The notes beneath the pieces are model-generated. The model was not told the origin of the DNA, ran no database searches, and saw only the letters and a program-made list of their open reading frames with translations. Shown here in pieces: positions 1-6,482 of a DNA stretch of 14,104 bases (position 1 is the first letter of the stretch; each line of letters starts with the position of its first letter). The stretch covers positions 1-14,104 of the forward strand of contig CAYVIV010000025.1 of the NCBI GenBank assembly GCA_964451705.1, in the 5' to 3' direction. Origin of the DNA: CAYYFV01 sp964451705. GTDB taxonomy: Bacteria; Patescibacteriota; Gracilibacteria; UBA1369; GCA-2718715. Both the position numbers and the translations under genes were made by a program.

Positions 1-37
1 AGGAGTTAACTAATTATCAGATATCTTAAAGAACCTT

Positions 38-66
38 TTTACAGGTTTTTTTTGAACTTTTATAAC
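38..66 (+). promoter_or_regulatory. Predicted sigma70-type promoter for the gene at 83
   Basis: A TTTACA -35 (38-43) is separated by 17 nt from a TATAAC -10 (61-66). The predicted transcription start is near 73, leaving about 10 nt before the ATG and no Shine-Dalgarno sequence. An alternative pair, TTGAAC (52-57) with TATAAA (76-81), would start transcription inside the gene and fits less well. Prediction from motif spacing only. Confidence 0.45.
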
Positions 67-82
67 CTTTACATATATAAAT

Positions 83-877
83 ATGTTTTATTCAAATAAA
101 GAATGTATTCTGGATGCATTTGAACCTATGGCAGATGTAGTAAAAACAGCTACAGGTTTGCCAGTAGAAATTGTTTATGATGCCACAGCACGAGATTTAC
201 AGTTAGTTTTATACACTACTCAGGAATCTGTAGAAAGATTATTGGGAAATAGTGAATTTGATGAGTTTTTCAGAGACTGTGAATTTACCTGGCCCACACA
301 CCAATGTGTACCTATTCCAAATCATGGGTATCCGATTGCAATGTGGCATTTTCAATTAAATGATGGTTCTGAATTTAGTGACTCCACTTTTGAATTTGGT
401 AGCTATGAACGAGAACCTTTTGTTGCTTTTGTTCAAGTGGCTACACATGAGATTCATCCATCAATGAGAGGCAGTTATTTGAATAATCACGCATGTAAGC
501 GCACTGACCCTGATGGACTTGGAATTAATGAGGGGTTTGCAGGTTTTTCGACTTTGTTTCAGAAGTGTTTGTTATCATGCTTGCTGGATGCTTGTAATAA
601 TGATATTGAATTTCTTACTGGTGAACATAGATCAGTTGATTTAGCGCGCTTTTTTGCTTCGAAGGGAAGGTATTTTTTTCATGAACTGAATAAAGATTTT
701 CAGCAGGACCTTCTACAACAGGATAGTTTTGATTTGCCAATTGTTTGTAATAACACTTTTGGTTTTTTAGATAATGCAGCTGAGTACGTAAAGCCGGGGT
801 TTATGGGAATGTCTTTAGAAAGACGTTTACAACTTGCTGTCCATAAAATATCACAGGGACTGGCAGGAATTTATTAG
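83..877 (+). CDS. Hypothetical protein, 264 aa, with a degenerate metalloprotease-like signature
   Basis: I do not recognise the family. The protein has no signal peptide or membrane segment, so it is probably cytoplasmic. It is acidic and rich in aromatic residues and Cys. In the middle it contains THEIHPS (residues 121-127), followed about 22 residues later by NEGFAGF (149-155). In gluzincin metallopeptidases an HExxH helix is followed by a glutamate in a context like NEGxAxY, so the order is suggestive. Here, however, the second His follows H-E after one residue (H122-E123-I-H125) instead of two, so the zinc site is not canonical. The start at 83 is the first ATG after the promoter and lacks a Shine-Dalgarno sequence; another in-frame ATG lies at residue 16. 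It stands alone, with about 136 bp to the next gene. Coding status is convincing from the long intact frame; function is unknown. Confidence 0.8.
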   Translation: MFYSNKECILDAFEPMADVVKTATGLPVEIVYDATARDLQLVLYTTQESVERLLGNSEFDEFFRDCEFTWPTHQCVPIPNHGYPIAMWHFQLNDGSEFSDSTFEFGSYEREPFVAFVQVATHEIHPSMRGSYLNNHACKRTDPDGLGINEGFAGFSTLFQKCLLSCLLDACNNDIEFLTGEHRSVDLARFFASKGRYFFHELNKDFQQDLLQQDSFDLPIVCNNTFGFLDNAAEYVKPGFMGMSLERRLQLAVHKISQGLAGIY

Positions 878-978
878 TGTTCTTTATTTTCATATGAATG
901 TTTATATTTACACAAAATAAGATTTTACAATGTGTTAGGAACTTGGATATGTGACTTACTTTATTTGTAAATGATTTC

Positions 979-1006
979 TTGATAAAAAAATAGTAGTTTT
1001 TAACTT
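979..1006 (+). promoter_or_regulatory. Predicted promoter for the lipoprotein-rlmN pair
   Basis: TTGATA (979-984), a 16-nt spacer and TAACTT (1001-1006) predict a start near 1013, directly before the GTG at 1014. The transcript would be leaderless. The -10 is weak (it keeps T1, A2 and T6). The rest of the 878-1013 gap shows no terminator or other recognisable feature. Confidence 0.4.
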
Positions 1007-1013
1007 ATATTTT

Positions 1014-1661
1014 GTGAAAGCAACAATCTCAAATCTGCTGCGATCTGCTCCATTGGTTCTAGCTGCTTGCAGTGCTAATTTGCGTAAGCCTAGTACTCAA
1101 AGTCTAAATCTTAACCCACCGTTAAATCCAACTGTGGCTCTAGTTAACAACCCAGATGCTCAGATATCAGATAGATGCTTAGGAGTACGCAATCAGTTAA
1201 ATAAACTATATTTGAATTTTGAACATGTATACGAGGTAGGTACGTGCGAATTGTCTTTTTTGGATCATAATGTTTTAGACTCGATTAGTAGTAATTTATA
1301 TAAGTTAAAAAGACTACAAAATTTACAACCTGAGTGTACCGCAGTCTTTGAACCTTTACTAGATGTTTATGATCCTGTAAATGATTATGCAAAGCGTAGT
1401 TTTCAAGCTGTAGACCAGTCTTTGTTAATTTTGATTAACCACTTTGTGAAGATAAATAGAGGTTTTACCACTCAAGAAGTAGCTGAATTAGAGCTAGCCT
1501 TTAGATTATCTGTTGATTGTTATAATGATCTTTCTAAGGTTTTAGAGATTTTGAAACTTAATAATTTTGATTTAAATCTAGATTTAGAGCAAATAGTTGA
1601 TAAATTAAGGCAGCTTGCTAAACTCTTGGCAAGAAGTAATATGCAAATGTGTACATTATAG
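1014..1661 (+). CDS. Predicted lipoprotein of unknown function, 215 aa
   Basis: The N-terminus reads as a type II (lipoprotein) signal peptide: Lys2 and Arg10 form the charged region, residues 11-18 are small and hydrophobic, and L16-A17-A18-C19 is an ideal lipobox. Signal peptidase II would cleave before Cys19 to give a lipid-anchored extracytoplasmic protein. A Pro/Asn/Ser-rich linker follows (about residues 24-50), then a mostly helical, leucine-rich domain (55-210) with several Cys residues. I recognise no family. The start codon is GTG, which sits directly after a predicted promoter with no Shine-Dalgarno sequence. The last 13 bases overlap the start of rlmN in another frame, so the two are probably co-transcribed and translationally coupled, although a lipoprotein has no obvious functional tie to an rRNA methylase. 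The lipoprotein call rests on the lipobox alone. Confidence 0.75.
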   Translation: MKATISNLLRSAPLVLAACSANLRKPSTQSLNLNPPLNPTVALVNNPDAQISDRCLGVRNQLNKLYLNFEHVYEVGTCELSFLDHNVLDSISSNLYKLKRLQNLQPECTAVFEPLLDVYDPVNDYAKRSFQAVDQSLLILINHFVKINRGFTTQEVAELELAFRLSVDCYNDLSKVLEILKLNNFDLNLDLEQIVDKLRQLAKLLARSNMQMCTL

Positions 1662-2707
1662 ATGAAATTAAGGGTTTTTTAGAAAACAACTATCCAAAGC
1701 CTTTAGCTAAATTCCGTTTAAGGCAAATAGAAGAAGCTTTCTTTAATTTTGACTATAGTAATTTTTCTCAAATTAGTGTTTTACCCTTAGATATTCGAAA
1801 TCTGTTAGATGAAAACTTTGCCTGGCTAAGCTTGTTAGAAGTTAGAATGTTTGCCTCTAAAAATGCAGATACCTATAAGGTTTTGCTAAAGACAGATGAC
1901 AAGCAACTAATTGAGTCTGTACTTATGCAGAATAAAAGGGGTCAATGGACAATTTGCGTTTCATCGCAAATAGGTTGTGCTATGGGCTGTACTTTTTGTG
2001 CAACTGGTAAAATGGGTTTGATTCGTAATTTAAAGGTGCATGAGATTTATGATCAATATCGATTCTGGCAACTGTGGTTGAATCAGAAAGCTAAAGACTC
2101 TAAAGACGCTAGCATAAGAATTTCCAATATTGTATTCATGGGAATGGGGGAGCCTTTAGCAAATTATGATAATGTTAAACTAGCAATCAATAAGCTTTTA
2201 GAATATACCGACCTAGGTCCCACGAAAATTACAGTCTCAAGCGTGGGCGTTTTAACAAATCTAAACCGTTTGCTTACAGATAAAGATTGGCCAGCTGTGA
2301 GAATTGCGATCTCTTTGCATTCACCAGAGGCAGTTGCTCGTAAAAAAATTGTTCCAACAAGCATTCCAGGTTTTCATGAAAAGTTAATTGCCTGGTCTCA
2401 AGACTATGCCAAAGCCTTTCGTTCGCGGAGTCACCATGTGACTTATGAATACACTTTGATTAGTCAGGTTAATGATTCCCCGGAAAATGCTCATGAGTTA
2501 GCAGGTTTTATTGCTAAAACTGCAATTTCGAAGGTCAATCTTATTCCTTTAAACCCAGTTGCTGGTACTGGTTTTGCTGCTCCGGATTTGGCACGGATTA
2601 AGAAATTTAAAGATATTTTACGTTCTTATAATATAGATGTGACACAACGAAAAACTATGGGCGATGATATCAATGCAGCCTGTGGGCAGTTAGCGGTCTC
2701 TAATTAA
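1649..2707 (+). CDS. rlmN: Dual-specificity 23S rRNA (A2503-C2)/tRNA (A37-C2) methyltransferase RlmN
   Basis: A radical SAM enzyme that methylates C2 of A2503 in 23S rRNA and, in characterised homologues, A37 of some tRNAs. At 352 aa it is of normal family length. The [4Fe-4S]-binding CxxxCxxC motif is at C110, C114 and C117. The two mechanistic cysteines of the family are present: C103, seven residues before the cluster motif, and C345 in INAACGQL near the C-terminus. GMGEPL (165-170) is the SAM-binding GGE-type motif, and VRIAISLHSP (217-226) and NLIPLNPV (297-304) are also family hallmarks. The GTG start at 1649 overlaps the preceding lipoprotein gene by 13 nt; no in-frame ATG exists nearby and no convincing Shine-Dalgarno is seen, so translational coupling is likely. 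The housekeeping role (peptidyl transferase centre modification, translational fidelity) is from established family knowledge. Confidence 0.96.
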   Translation: MYIIDEIKGFLENNYPKPLAKFRLRQIEEAFFNFDYSNFSQISVLPLDIRNLLDENFAWLSLLEVRMFASKNADTYKVLLKTDDKQLIESVLMQNKRGQWTICVSSQIGCAMGCTFCATGKMGLIRNLKVHEIYDQYRFWQLWLNQKAKDSKDASIRISNIVFMGMGEPLANYDNVKLAINKLLEYTDLGPTKITVSSVGVLTNLNRLLTDKDWPAVRIAISLHSPEAVARKKIVPTSIPGFHEKLIAWSQDYAKAFRSRSHHVTYEYTLISQVNDSPENAHELAGFIAKTAISKVNLIPLNPVAGTGFAAPDLARIKKFKDILRSYNIDVTQRKTMGDDINAACGQLAVSN

Positions 2708-2749
2708 TGGGTTTCAGGGCTTTTCTTGATATTTTACTTTACATTTAGC

Positions 2750-2777
2750 TTGAGCTTTTATAGTGTCTGTGTAAATA
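2750..2777 (+). promoter_or_regulatory. Predicted promoter for the 2788 gene and trmB
   Basis: TTGAGC (2750-2755), a 16-nt spacer and TAAATA (2772-2777) predict transcription from about 2784, only 4 nt before the ATG at 2788. There is no Shine-Dalgarno sequence in that leader. No hairpin terminator for rlmN is visible in the 80-bp gap, so readthrough from the upstream operon is also possible. Confidence 0.45.
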
Positions 2778-2787
2778 AACTTAAACT

Positions 2788-3474
2788 ATGAATACTAGAG
2801 CTAGAACTTTAGAGGGCAATAGGCACGTTGCGGATAATGTTGTTTTTGAGGACTCATCACTATTATATTTTCACTGTGCAGACCCTTTGGAGCTTAGTGA
2901 GATAGCGATGACAGGTCTTATTCCGGAGAATGGGACTAAGCAAGCTGCTGATTCTTTCAGATTATATCCGGGAGCCCGAGACTGTGTTGATTTGCATGAT
3001 TTTGCAAGTTTAAGGAAACATTTTAAGTCTGGTGTTGGGGTAGTTTTGAGTGTTAGCTGTTTAGAGGGGCAACTTTTTCGACCGCATTTAAATTCTGCTA
3101 AGGATAGCTTGCCAGGGGCAATCATGCATAAAGGCGCCATTGATTTAAAGGGCCGTGGTGGTAGTGATGATAGCTTAGTCTCTTTTTATTCTTTGAGTGG
3201 CACCTTAAACAACACAGATTTTGATGATTTAGAACTCTACCATCCATGGTTATATGGTAAGGATTTAGAGATTTATACTGTTTTAAGGCAAGAGGCTGCA
3301 GACCGAGCACTTGGGTTAGAACTACCTCCCTTAGAAAAATTAGCCTATGTGGAACCTGTAGACTGTCTAGCTAGGTATCAGTCTGCTTGTGTAGAATCTA
3401 TAACAAAGCATTTTGACTGTGGAAATGTGAATTATCTTTTGTCTGCTTTGTACCAGATGTTGTATTCTGTATAA
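2788..3474 (+). CDS. Hypothetical protein, 228 aa, possibly ADP-ribosyltransferase-like
   Basis: No confident family assignment. No signal peptide or membrane span is present. Residues 26-51 (starting LLYFHCADP and running to GLIPENG) have the order seen at the start of many ADP-ribosyltransferase-fold proteins: a strand ending in H, a helix with a regularly spaced I/L, then G-L-x-P. The segment GVGVVLSVSC (82-91) could be a following core strand. There is no clear R-S-E or H-Y-E triad that I can assign, so this is only a fold hint. It ends 18 nt before trmB and shares its promoter, so the two are probably one operon. The ATG at 2788 was chosen because it sits just after the predicted transcription start. 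Confidence 0.75.
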   Translation: MNTRARTLEGNRHVADNVVFEDSSLLYFHCADPLELSEIAMTGLIPENGTKQAADSFRLYPGARDCVDLHDFASLRKHFKSGVGVVLSVSCLEGQLFRPHLNSAKDSLPGAIMHKGAIDLKGRGGSDDSLVSFYSLSGTLNNTDFDDLELYHPWLYGKDLEIYTVLRQEAADRALGLELPPLEKLAYVEPVDCLARYQSACVESITKHFDCGNVNYLLSALYQMLYSV

Positions 3475-3479
3475 AATAT

Positions 3480-3484
3480 AAGGA
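3480..3484 (+). promoter_or_regulatory. Ribosome binding site of trmB
   Basis: AAGGA lies 8 nt before the ATG at 3493 and is a clear Shine-Dalgarno match. It is one of only two in the window, both at genes internal to operons, in contrast to the leaderless-looking starts of operon-first genes. Confidence 0.7.
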
Positions 3485-3492
3485 ACTTTTGG

Positions 3493-4131
3493 ATGGCTCG
3501 AAAAAAATTAAGTCGGATTAATGCAGCAAAACAACTGCCTAATGTCTACGCACAGGAAGATATTGCCCAAGCTGTTAGTTTGATGAACTATAAACATGTG
3601 GTGCTGGAGCTTGGTTGTGGTGATGGTTGGTTTGCCGTAGAATATGCGGCACTGCATCCAGAGACTCTAGTGATTGGGGTCGATGTTAAGCTTGATAGAC
3701 TATATAAGGGTGCAAGTCTAGCTTTAGCTAAAGGTTTGCAAAATTGTGTTTTTACTAGAGTCCCAGTCGAGAATTTGCTCCAGTTTTTCCCACAAGCTGT
3801 TTGCGATAAAATTTTTTTAACTTTTCCAGACCCGCAACCTAAAAAGTCTAATGCTAAAAAAAGACTCACAAACATTAAATTTTTAAAAATTTATCAAGAA
3901 ATCTTGAAACCTGCTGCTTGTGTTTATTTAAAAACTGATTCTGACTTGTTTTATGAATACACTTTGGAGCAGCTGCAAGAGCTTGGGCTGCAAGTAAAGT
4001 TGAATTTGCAAGATATACATGCAGAGTTAAGCTTAGGCGATGATCTGTTGATTGCAACCCGTTTTGAACAGAAGTTTCTGGATCAAGGTTTGAAAATTAA
4101 GGCTTTAGCTTGGGGGCACTCAAGGGTGTGA
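3493..4131 (+). CDS. trmB: tRNA (guanine-N7-)-methyltransferase TrmB
   Basis: A SAM-dependent enzyme that forms m7G46 in the tRNA variable loop. At 212 aa it is typical of the family. Landmarks: LELGCGDGW (38-46) is the SAM-binding motif I; GVDVKLDRL (62-70) supplies the acidic residue for the SAM ribose; FPDPQPKK (111-118) is the TrmB signature, usually FPDPWPKKRH; KTD (147-149) and TRFEQKF (189-195) match the conserved C-terminal T-x-[YF]-E region. Two oddities are Gln115 in place of the usual Trp, and Ser-Asn instead of Arg-His after the signature. The gene ends with tandem stops TGATGA, showing that TGA is read as stop. It is the second gene of a pair with the 2788 gene and has its own Shine-Dalgarno sequence. 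Confidence 0.95.
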   Translation: MARKKLSRINAAKQLPNVYAQEDIAQAVSLMNYKHVVLELGCGDGWFAVEYAALHPETLVIGVDVKLDRLYKGASLALAKGLQNCVFTRVPVENLLQFFPQAVCDKIFLTFPDPQPKKSNAKKRLTNIKFLKIYQEILKPAACVYLKTDSDLFYEYTLEQLQELGLQVKLNLQDIHAELSLGDDLLIATRFEQKFLDQGLKIKALAWGHSRV

Positions 4132-4162
4132 TGAATTGGCTTGTCAGATTTGCAATGTATTA

Positions 4163-4191
4163 TCGTCATGGATTTAAAAATAATATATAGT
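4163..4191 (+). promoter_or_regulatory. Possible promoter for the deoxynucleoside kinase gene
   Basis: TCGTCA (4163-4168), a 17-nt spacer and TATAGT (4186-4191) predict a start near 4198, about 20 nt before the GTG at 4218. This leader has no Shine-Dalgarno sequence. The -35 matches consensus at 4 of 6 positions, so the call is tentative. Confidence 0.35.
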
Positions 4192-4217
4192 CATAATAAT
4201 TCTCTAACCCTAAAGTT

Positions 4218-4937
4218 GTGGCTTTACATTATAAAGAGTTTCAAGATACGGAGCAATATAACTCGGCTGCAAATAGGCGTGCTATAAATTTTGCTGGAGT
4301 TGTGGGAGCAGGTAAAAGCACTATTTGTGAACTTATGGCAGATAAATATAAAGTTTTTTATGAGCCTGTAGTAGATAACGACTTATTGGAGTTATTTTAT
4401 GCAGATCAAAAACAACATAGCTTTTCTATGCAGATTTTCTTTTTGAACAAGCGCTTTGCGATGTATAAGCAAGCTCAAATGCACGATAAAACTTTGTTTG
4501 ATAGGAGTATTGTAGAAGATAGGATTTTTGCACGTATGCTCAGGGATCAAGGTAAGTTAGACCCAACTTTGTACGACCTGTACCAGGAATTATTTGATAA
4601 TATGCTGGAACATGTGCAACCGCCAGATCTAATGGTTTATTTGAGGATAAAAGTAGAGAATGCAATTGAAAGAATTAGAACTCGTGGTCGTGTATATGAA
4701 TTAGACCAACCCCATAGTTACTGGCAGGATTTACACAAGTACTATGGTGACTTTTTTGAGACTTATGACTGGAGTCCACTTTTAACTATCGATGTTGATA
4801 ACAAGGATTTTTTACACAACCCAGATGATAGAGCCCGGCTTTTTACTATGATAGATGAACATTTTGAGAGTAAACGAAGCAAGACTCAAAGCAAGACTCA
4901 AATCAATGGTTACGCCCCTGTGTTTGAATCTCTTTAA
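4218..4937 (+). CDS. Deoxynucleoside kinase (dNK/dGK-dCK family)
   Basis: Phosphorylates a deoxynucleoside with ATP to the 5'-monophosphate, the first step of deoxynucleoside salvage in the cytoplasm; the base preference cannot be read from the sequence. The 239-aa protein has, in order, a P-loop GVVGAGKST (27-35), the catalytic-Glu region YEP (48-50), the substrate-base motif MQIFFLNKR with Q72 and R79, the DRS motif (95-97) followed by E100, and the arginine-rich LID RIRTRGR (152-158). These are the standard dNK landmarks. The GTG is the only usable start because an in-frame stop lies 21 bases upstream. Near the C-terminus a 12-nt sequence (AGCAAGACTCAA) is exactly duplicated in tandem (4878-4901), giving a repeated SKTQ; this lies outside the catalytic core. 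It appears to be a single-gene transcript. Confidence 0.88.
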   Translation: MALHYKEFQDTEQYNSAANRRAINFAGVVGAGKSTICELMADKYKVFYEPVVDNDLLELFYADQKQHSFSMQIFFLNKRFAMYKQAQMHDKTLFDRSIVEDRIFARMLRDQGKLDPTLYDLYQELFDNMLEHVQPPDLMVYLRIKVENAIERIRTRGRVYELDQPHSYWQDLHKYYGDFFETYDWSPLLTIDVDNKDFLHNPDDRARLFTMIDEHFESKRSKTQSKTQINGYAPVFESL

Positions 4938-4966
4938 ATTTTAGCTGATTTTTTCTCATGTAAACC

Positions 4967-4994
4967 TTGACATTGGGTATAAATATGCTAATGT
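4967..4994 (+). promoter_or_regulatory. Strong predicted promoter with consensus -35 and extended -10
   Basis: A perfect TTGACA (4967-4972) is followed by a 16-nt spacer and TAATGT (4989-4994), preceded by an extended -10 TG (4986-4987). The predicted start is at about 5001, the first base of GGGGGG, about 100 nt before the nearest gene. It is the closest match to consensus in the window and points to transcription of the hairpin that follows. Confidence 0.6.
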
Positions 4995-5000
4995 GTTTAT

Positions 5001-5066
5001 GGGGGGATTAGCAAGAAGTTGGTTAGTTCAAAACACTTTAGGGTGTTTTCTGACCAGCTTTTTGCC
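5001..5066 (+). ncRNA. Predicted structured RNA: small RNA or 5' leader of the MFS operon
   Basis: Directly after the strong promoter, 5011-5026 pairs with 5050-5065 over 16 consecutive positions. Three are G-U wobbles (5015:5061, 5019:5057, 5024:5052), so the DNA arms are not a perfect palindrome but the RNA would be fully paired. A 3-nt bulge (5027-5029) leads into a second helix, AAAACAC (5030-5036) with GTGTTTT (5043-5049), closed by a 6-nt loop. Wobble pairs preserving a helix suggest selection on RNA. It does not match a riboswitch class I recognise, has no coding potential, and lacks a U-tract directly after the stem, so it is not a standard terminator. It may be a free small RNA or a regulatory leader of the MFS operon starting 37 nt downstream; the 3' end is unknown. 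Confidence 0.5.
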
Positions 5067-5096
5067 TTGAACTATTACTAGTTTTAACTCTTAAAT
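5067..5096 (+). promoter_or_regulatory. Possible second, leaderless promoter for the MFS operon
   Basis: TTGAAC (5067-5072) and TTAAAT (5091-5096), spaced by 18 nt, would start transcription at about 5103, the A of the ATG. TAAATA (5092-5097) is an alternative -10. No Shine-Dalgarno sequence precedes the ATG, which fits leaderless initiation from this site better than translation from the longer transcript. Confidence 0.35.
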
Positions 5097-5102
5097 ATAA
5101 AG

Positions 5103-6482
5103 ATGCGAAATATTTGGATTAGTTTAATTTCCAAGTTCATCATGAGCCTACACTGGTTTGCTCCAGTGTTGTTGGTTTACTATCAAGACGTTATTGGTCT
5201 AACTATATCGGAGTTCTTTTTTGTGCAGGCAATTTTTACTTTGTTTGTTTTTGTTTTAGAAATTCCAACAGGGTTTATAGCAGATAGATTTTCTCGCAAA
5301 CTATCAGTTGTTTTAGGTGGACTCAGCGGACTGGTGGGTTTGTGGATAGTCCACATAGCTTATAGTTTTAATATGGTGATTTTAGCTGAGTTTTTCTTGG
5401 CTTTAAACCTTGCCTTAAATTCGGGTGCTTTTGAGAGTTTATACTATGAAAGTATTGTCAAAGCCAATAAGGCTAAGCAGTATCCTATATATTTGGGATG
5501 GCTTGAGAATCTACACCTTGGCGGGCTTTTAGTTTCGGTGCTGTGTGGTTCGTTTTTAGCGGTTTATTTTGGTCTAGAGAATATATTTTTGATTACTTTT
5601 CTAACAGCGATAGTGCCTACTGTAATGTACTTTTTCCTGGACGATGTAGCTGCGAGCTCTAAAGCCAAACTCAAGACCCAGGGGGGTTCTGAGGTTTCAC
5701 GCAACCTGCAGGTTTTTAAGGATTTATGGTCTGTTTTGCACTCCAAAAAAGAGGTCTTGTTTTTGGCCTTGGATTCAGCTGTGATTCCTGCTGTGGCTTT
5801 TATGTCTATTTGGTTGTACCAGCCTTTTTTAATTGGTTATGAAGTTTCTATTTTGCTTTTTGGTTTTTTACATGCAGGTTTAGTGCTGGCGCAAATGCTT
5901 GTTAACTATTTGGTTAAGCATGTAACATGGGACCTTGCTAAGTATTTAAAATACTCGCAGCTGAGTTTGTTTGTAGGTTTTTTGGTTTTAGCCTTGGTGC
6001 CAAGTGTTATAGTCTCAAGTTTGGCTTTAATGTTTATTGCAGGAGTCGGGCTTACACGTTCTACTTATTTGAACAAGGAAATACAATTGCACCTAGAGGA
6101 CAGCTATAGAGCGACCTTCTTTTCTGGAGTTGGAATGTTAAAAATGCTTGTAAGGACTGCTTTAACTTTTGCAATAGGTTTTATTATCGCCTGGTCACAG
6201 TACTTTGTGGCTTTTGTCTTGGCTCTTTTGATTTTAGCTTTGTACTTTTTGTTTCAGAAGCAAGAGCAAATTATTGTGANNNNNNNNNNNNNNNNNNNNN
6301 NNNNNNNNNNNNNNNNNNNNNNNNNNNNNNNNNNNNNNNNNNNNNNNNNNNNNNNNNNNNNNNNNNNNNNNNNNNNNNNAGCTAGTTTGCAGAAGCCTAT
6401 TGTAACTATTTTAGAAAAATTTAATAAGTTTTTTACTGCTGAGGATTATCATCAGCAGTATTTAACTAAAAAAAATGTCTAA
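5103..6482 (+). CDS. Major facilitator superfamily transporter, interrupted by an assembly gap
   Basis: A multi-helix inner-membrane transporter. The 392 readable residues before the gap contain about 10-12 hydrophobic helices, the size of a complete MFS protein. Motif A between helices 2 and 3 is GFIADRFSRK (57-66), and SGAFESLYYES (107-117) matches the SG-x-x-E-x-L-x-Y-[DE]-S element of a subfamily of small-molecule or drug-type MFS carriers; the substrate cannot be predicted. A run of 100 N (6280-6379) follows the last helix. After it a 33-residue polar tail ends at 6482. Because the gap size is a placeholder, the frame across it is meaningless: the tail may be the C-terminus of this protein or the end of another one. 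The tail overlaps the OsmC-like gene by 8 nt. The first gene of a probable three-gene operon. Confidence 0.82.
   Translation: MRNIWISLISKFIMSLHWFAPVLLVYYQDVIGLTISEFFFVQAIFTLFVFVLEIPTGFIADRFSRKLSVVLGGLSGLVGLWIVHIAYSFNMVILAEFFLALNLALNSGAFESLYYESIVKANKAKQYPIYLGWLENLHLGGLLVSVLCGSFLAVYFGLENIFLITFLTAIVPTVMYFFLDDVAASSKAKLKTQGGSEVSRNLQVFKDLWSVLHSKKEVLFLALDSAVIPAVAFMSIWLYQPFLIGYEVSILLFGFLHAGLVLAQMLVNYLVKHVTWDLAKYLKYSQLSLFVGFLVLALVPSVIVSSLALMFIAGVGLTRSTYLNKEIQLHLEDSYRATFFSGVGMLKMLVRTALTFAIGFIIAWSQYFVAFVLALLILALYFLFQKQEQIIVXXXXXXXXXXXXXXXXXXXXXXXXXXXXXXXXXXASLQKPIVTILEKFNKFFTAEDYHQQYLTKKNV
6280..6379. other. Assembly gap (100 N)
   Basis: Exactly 100 undetermined bases, the usual placeholder for a scaffold gap of unknown length. 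Up to one or more genes or a repeat could be missing here. It breaks the MFS coding sequence near its C-terminus. Confidence 0.99.

Noticed and set aside
4119..4134. Possible recoding of TGA as glycine (as in some candidate phyla)
   Set aside because: trmB ends naturally at tandem TGA codons right after the conserved C-terminal region, and no conserved protein here contains internal TGA.
5021..5049. tRNA-like GTTCAAA T-loop motif inside the hairpin
   Set aside because: No acceptor, D or anticodon arms can be built around it; the bases are explained by the long hairpin.
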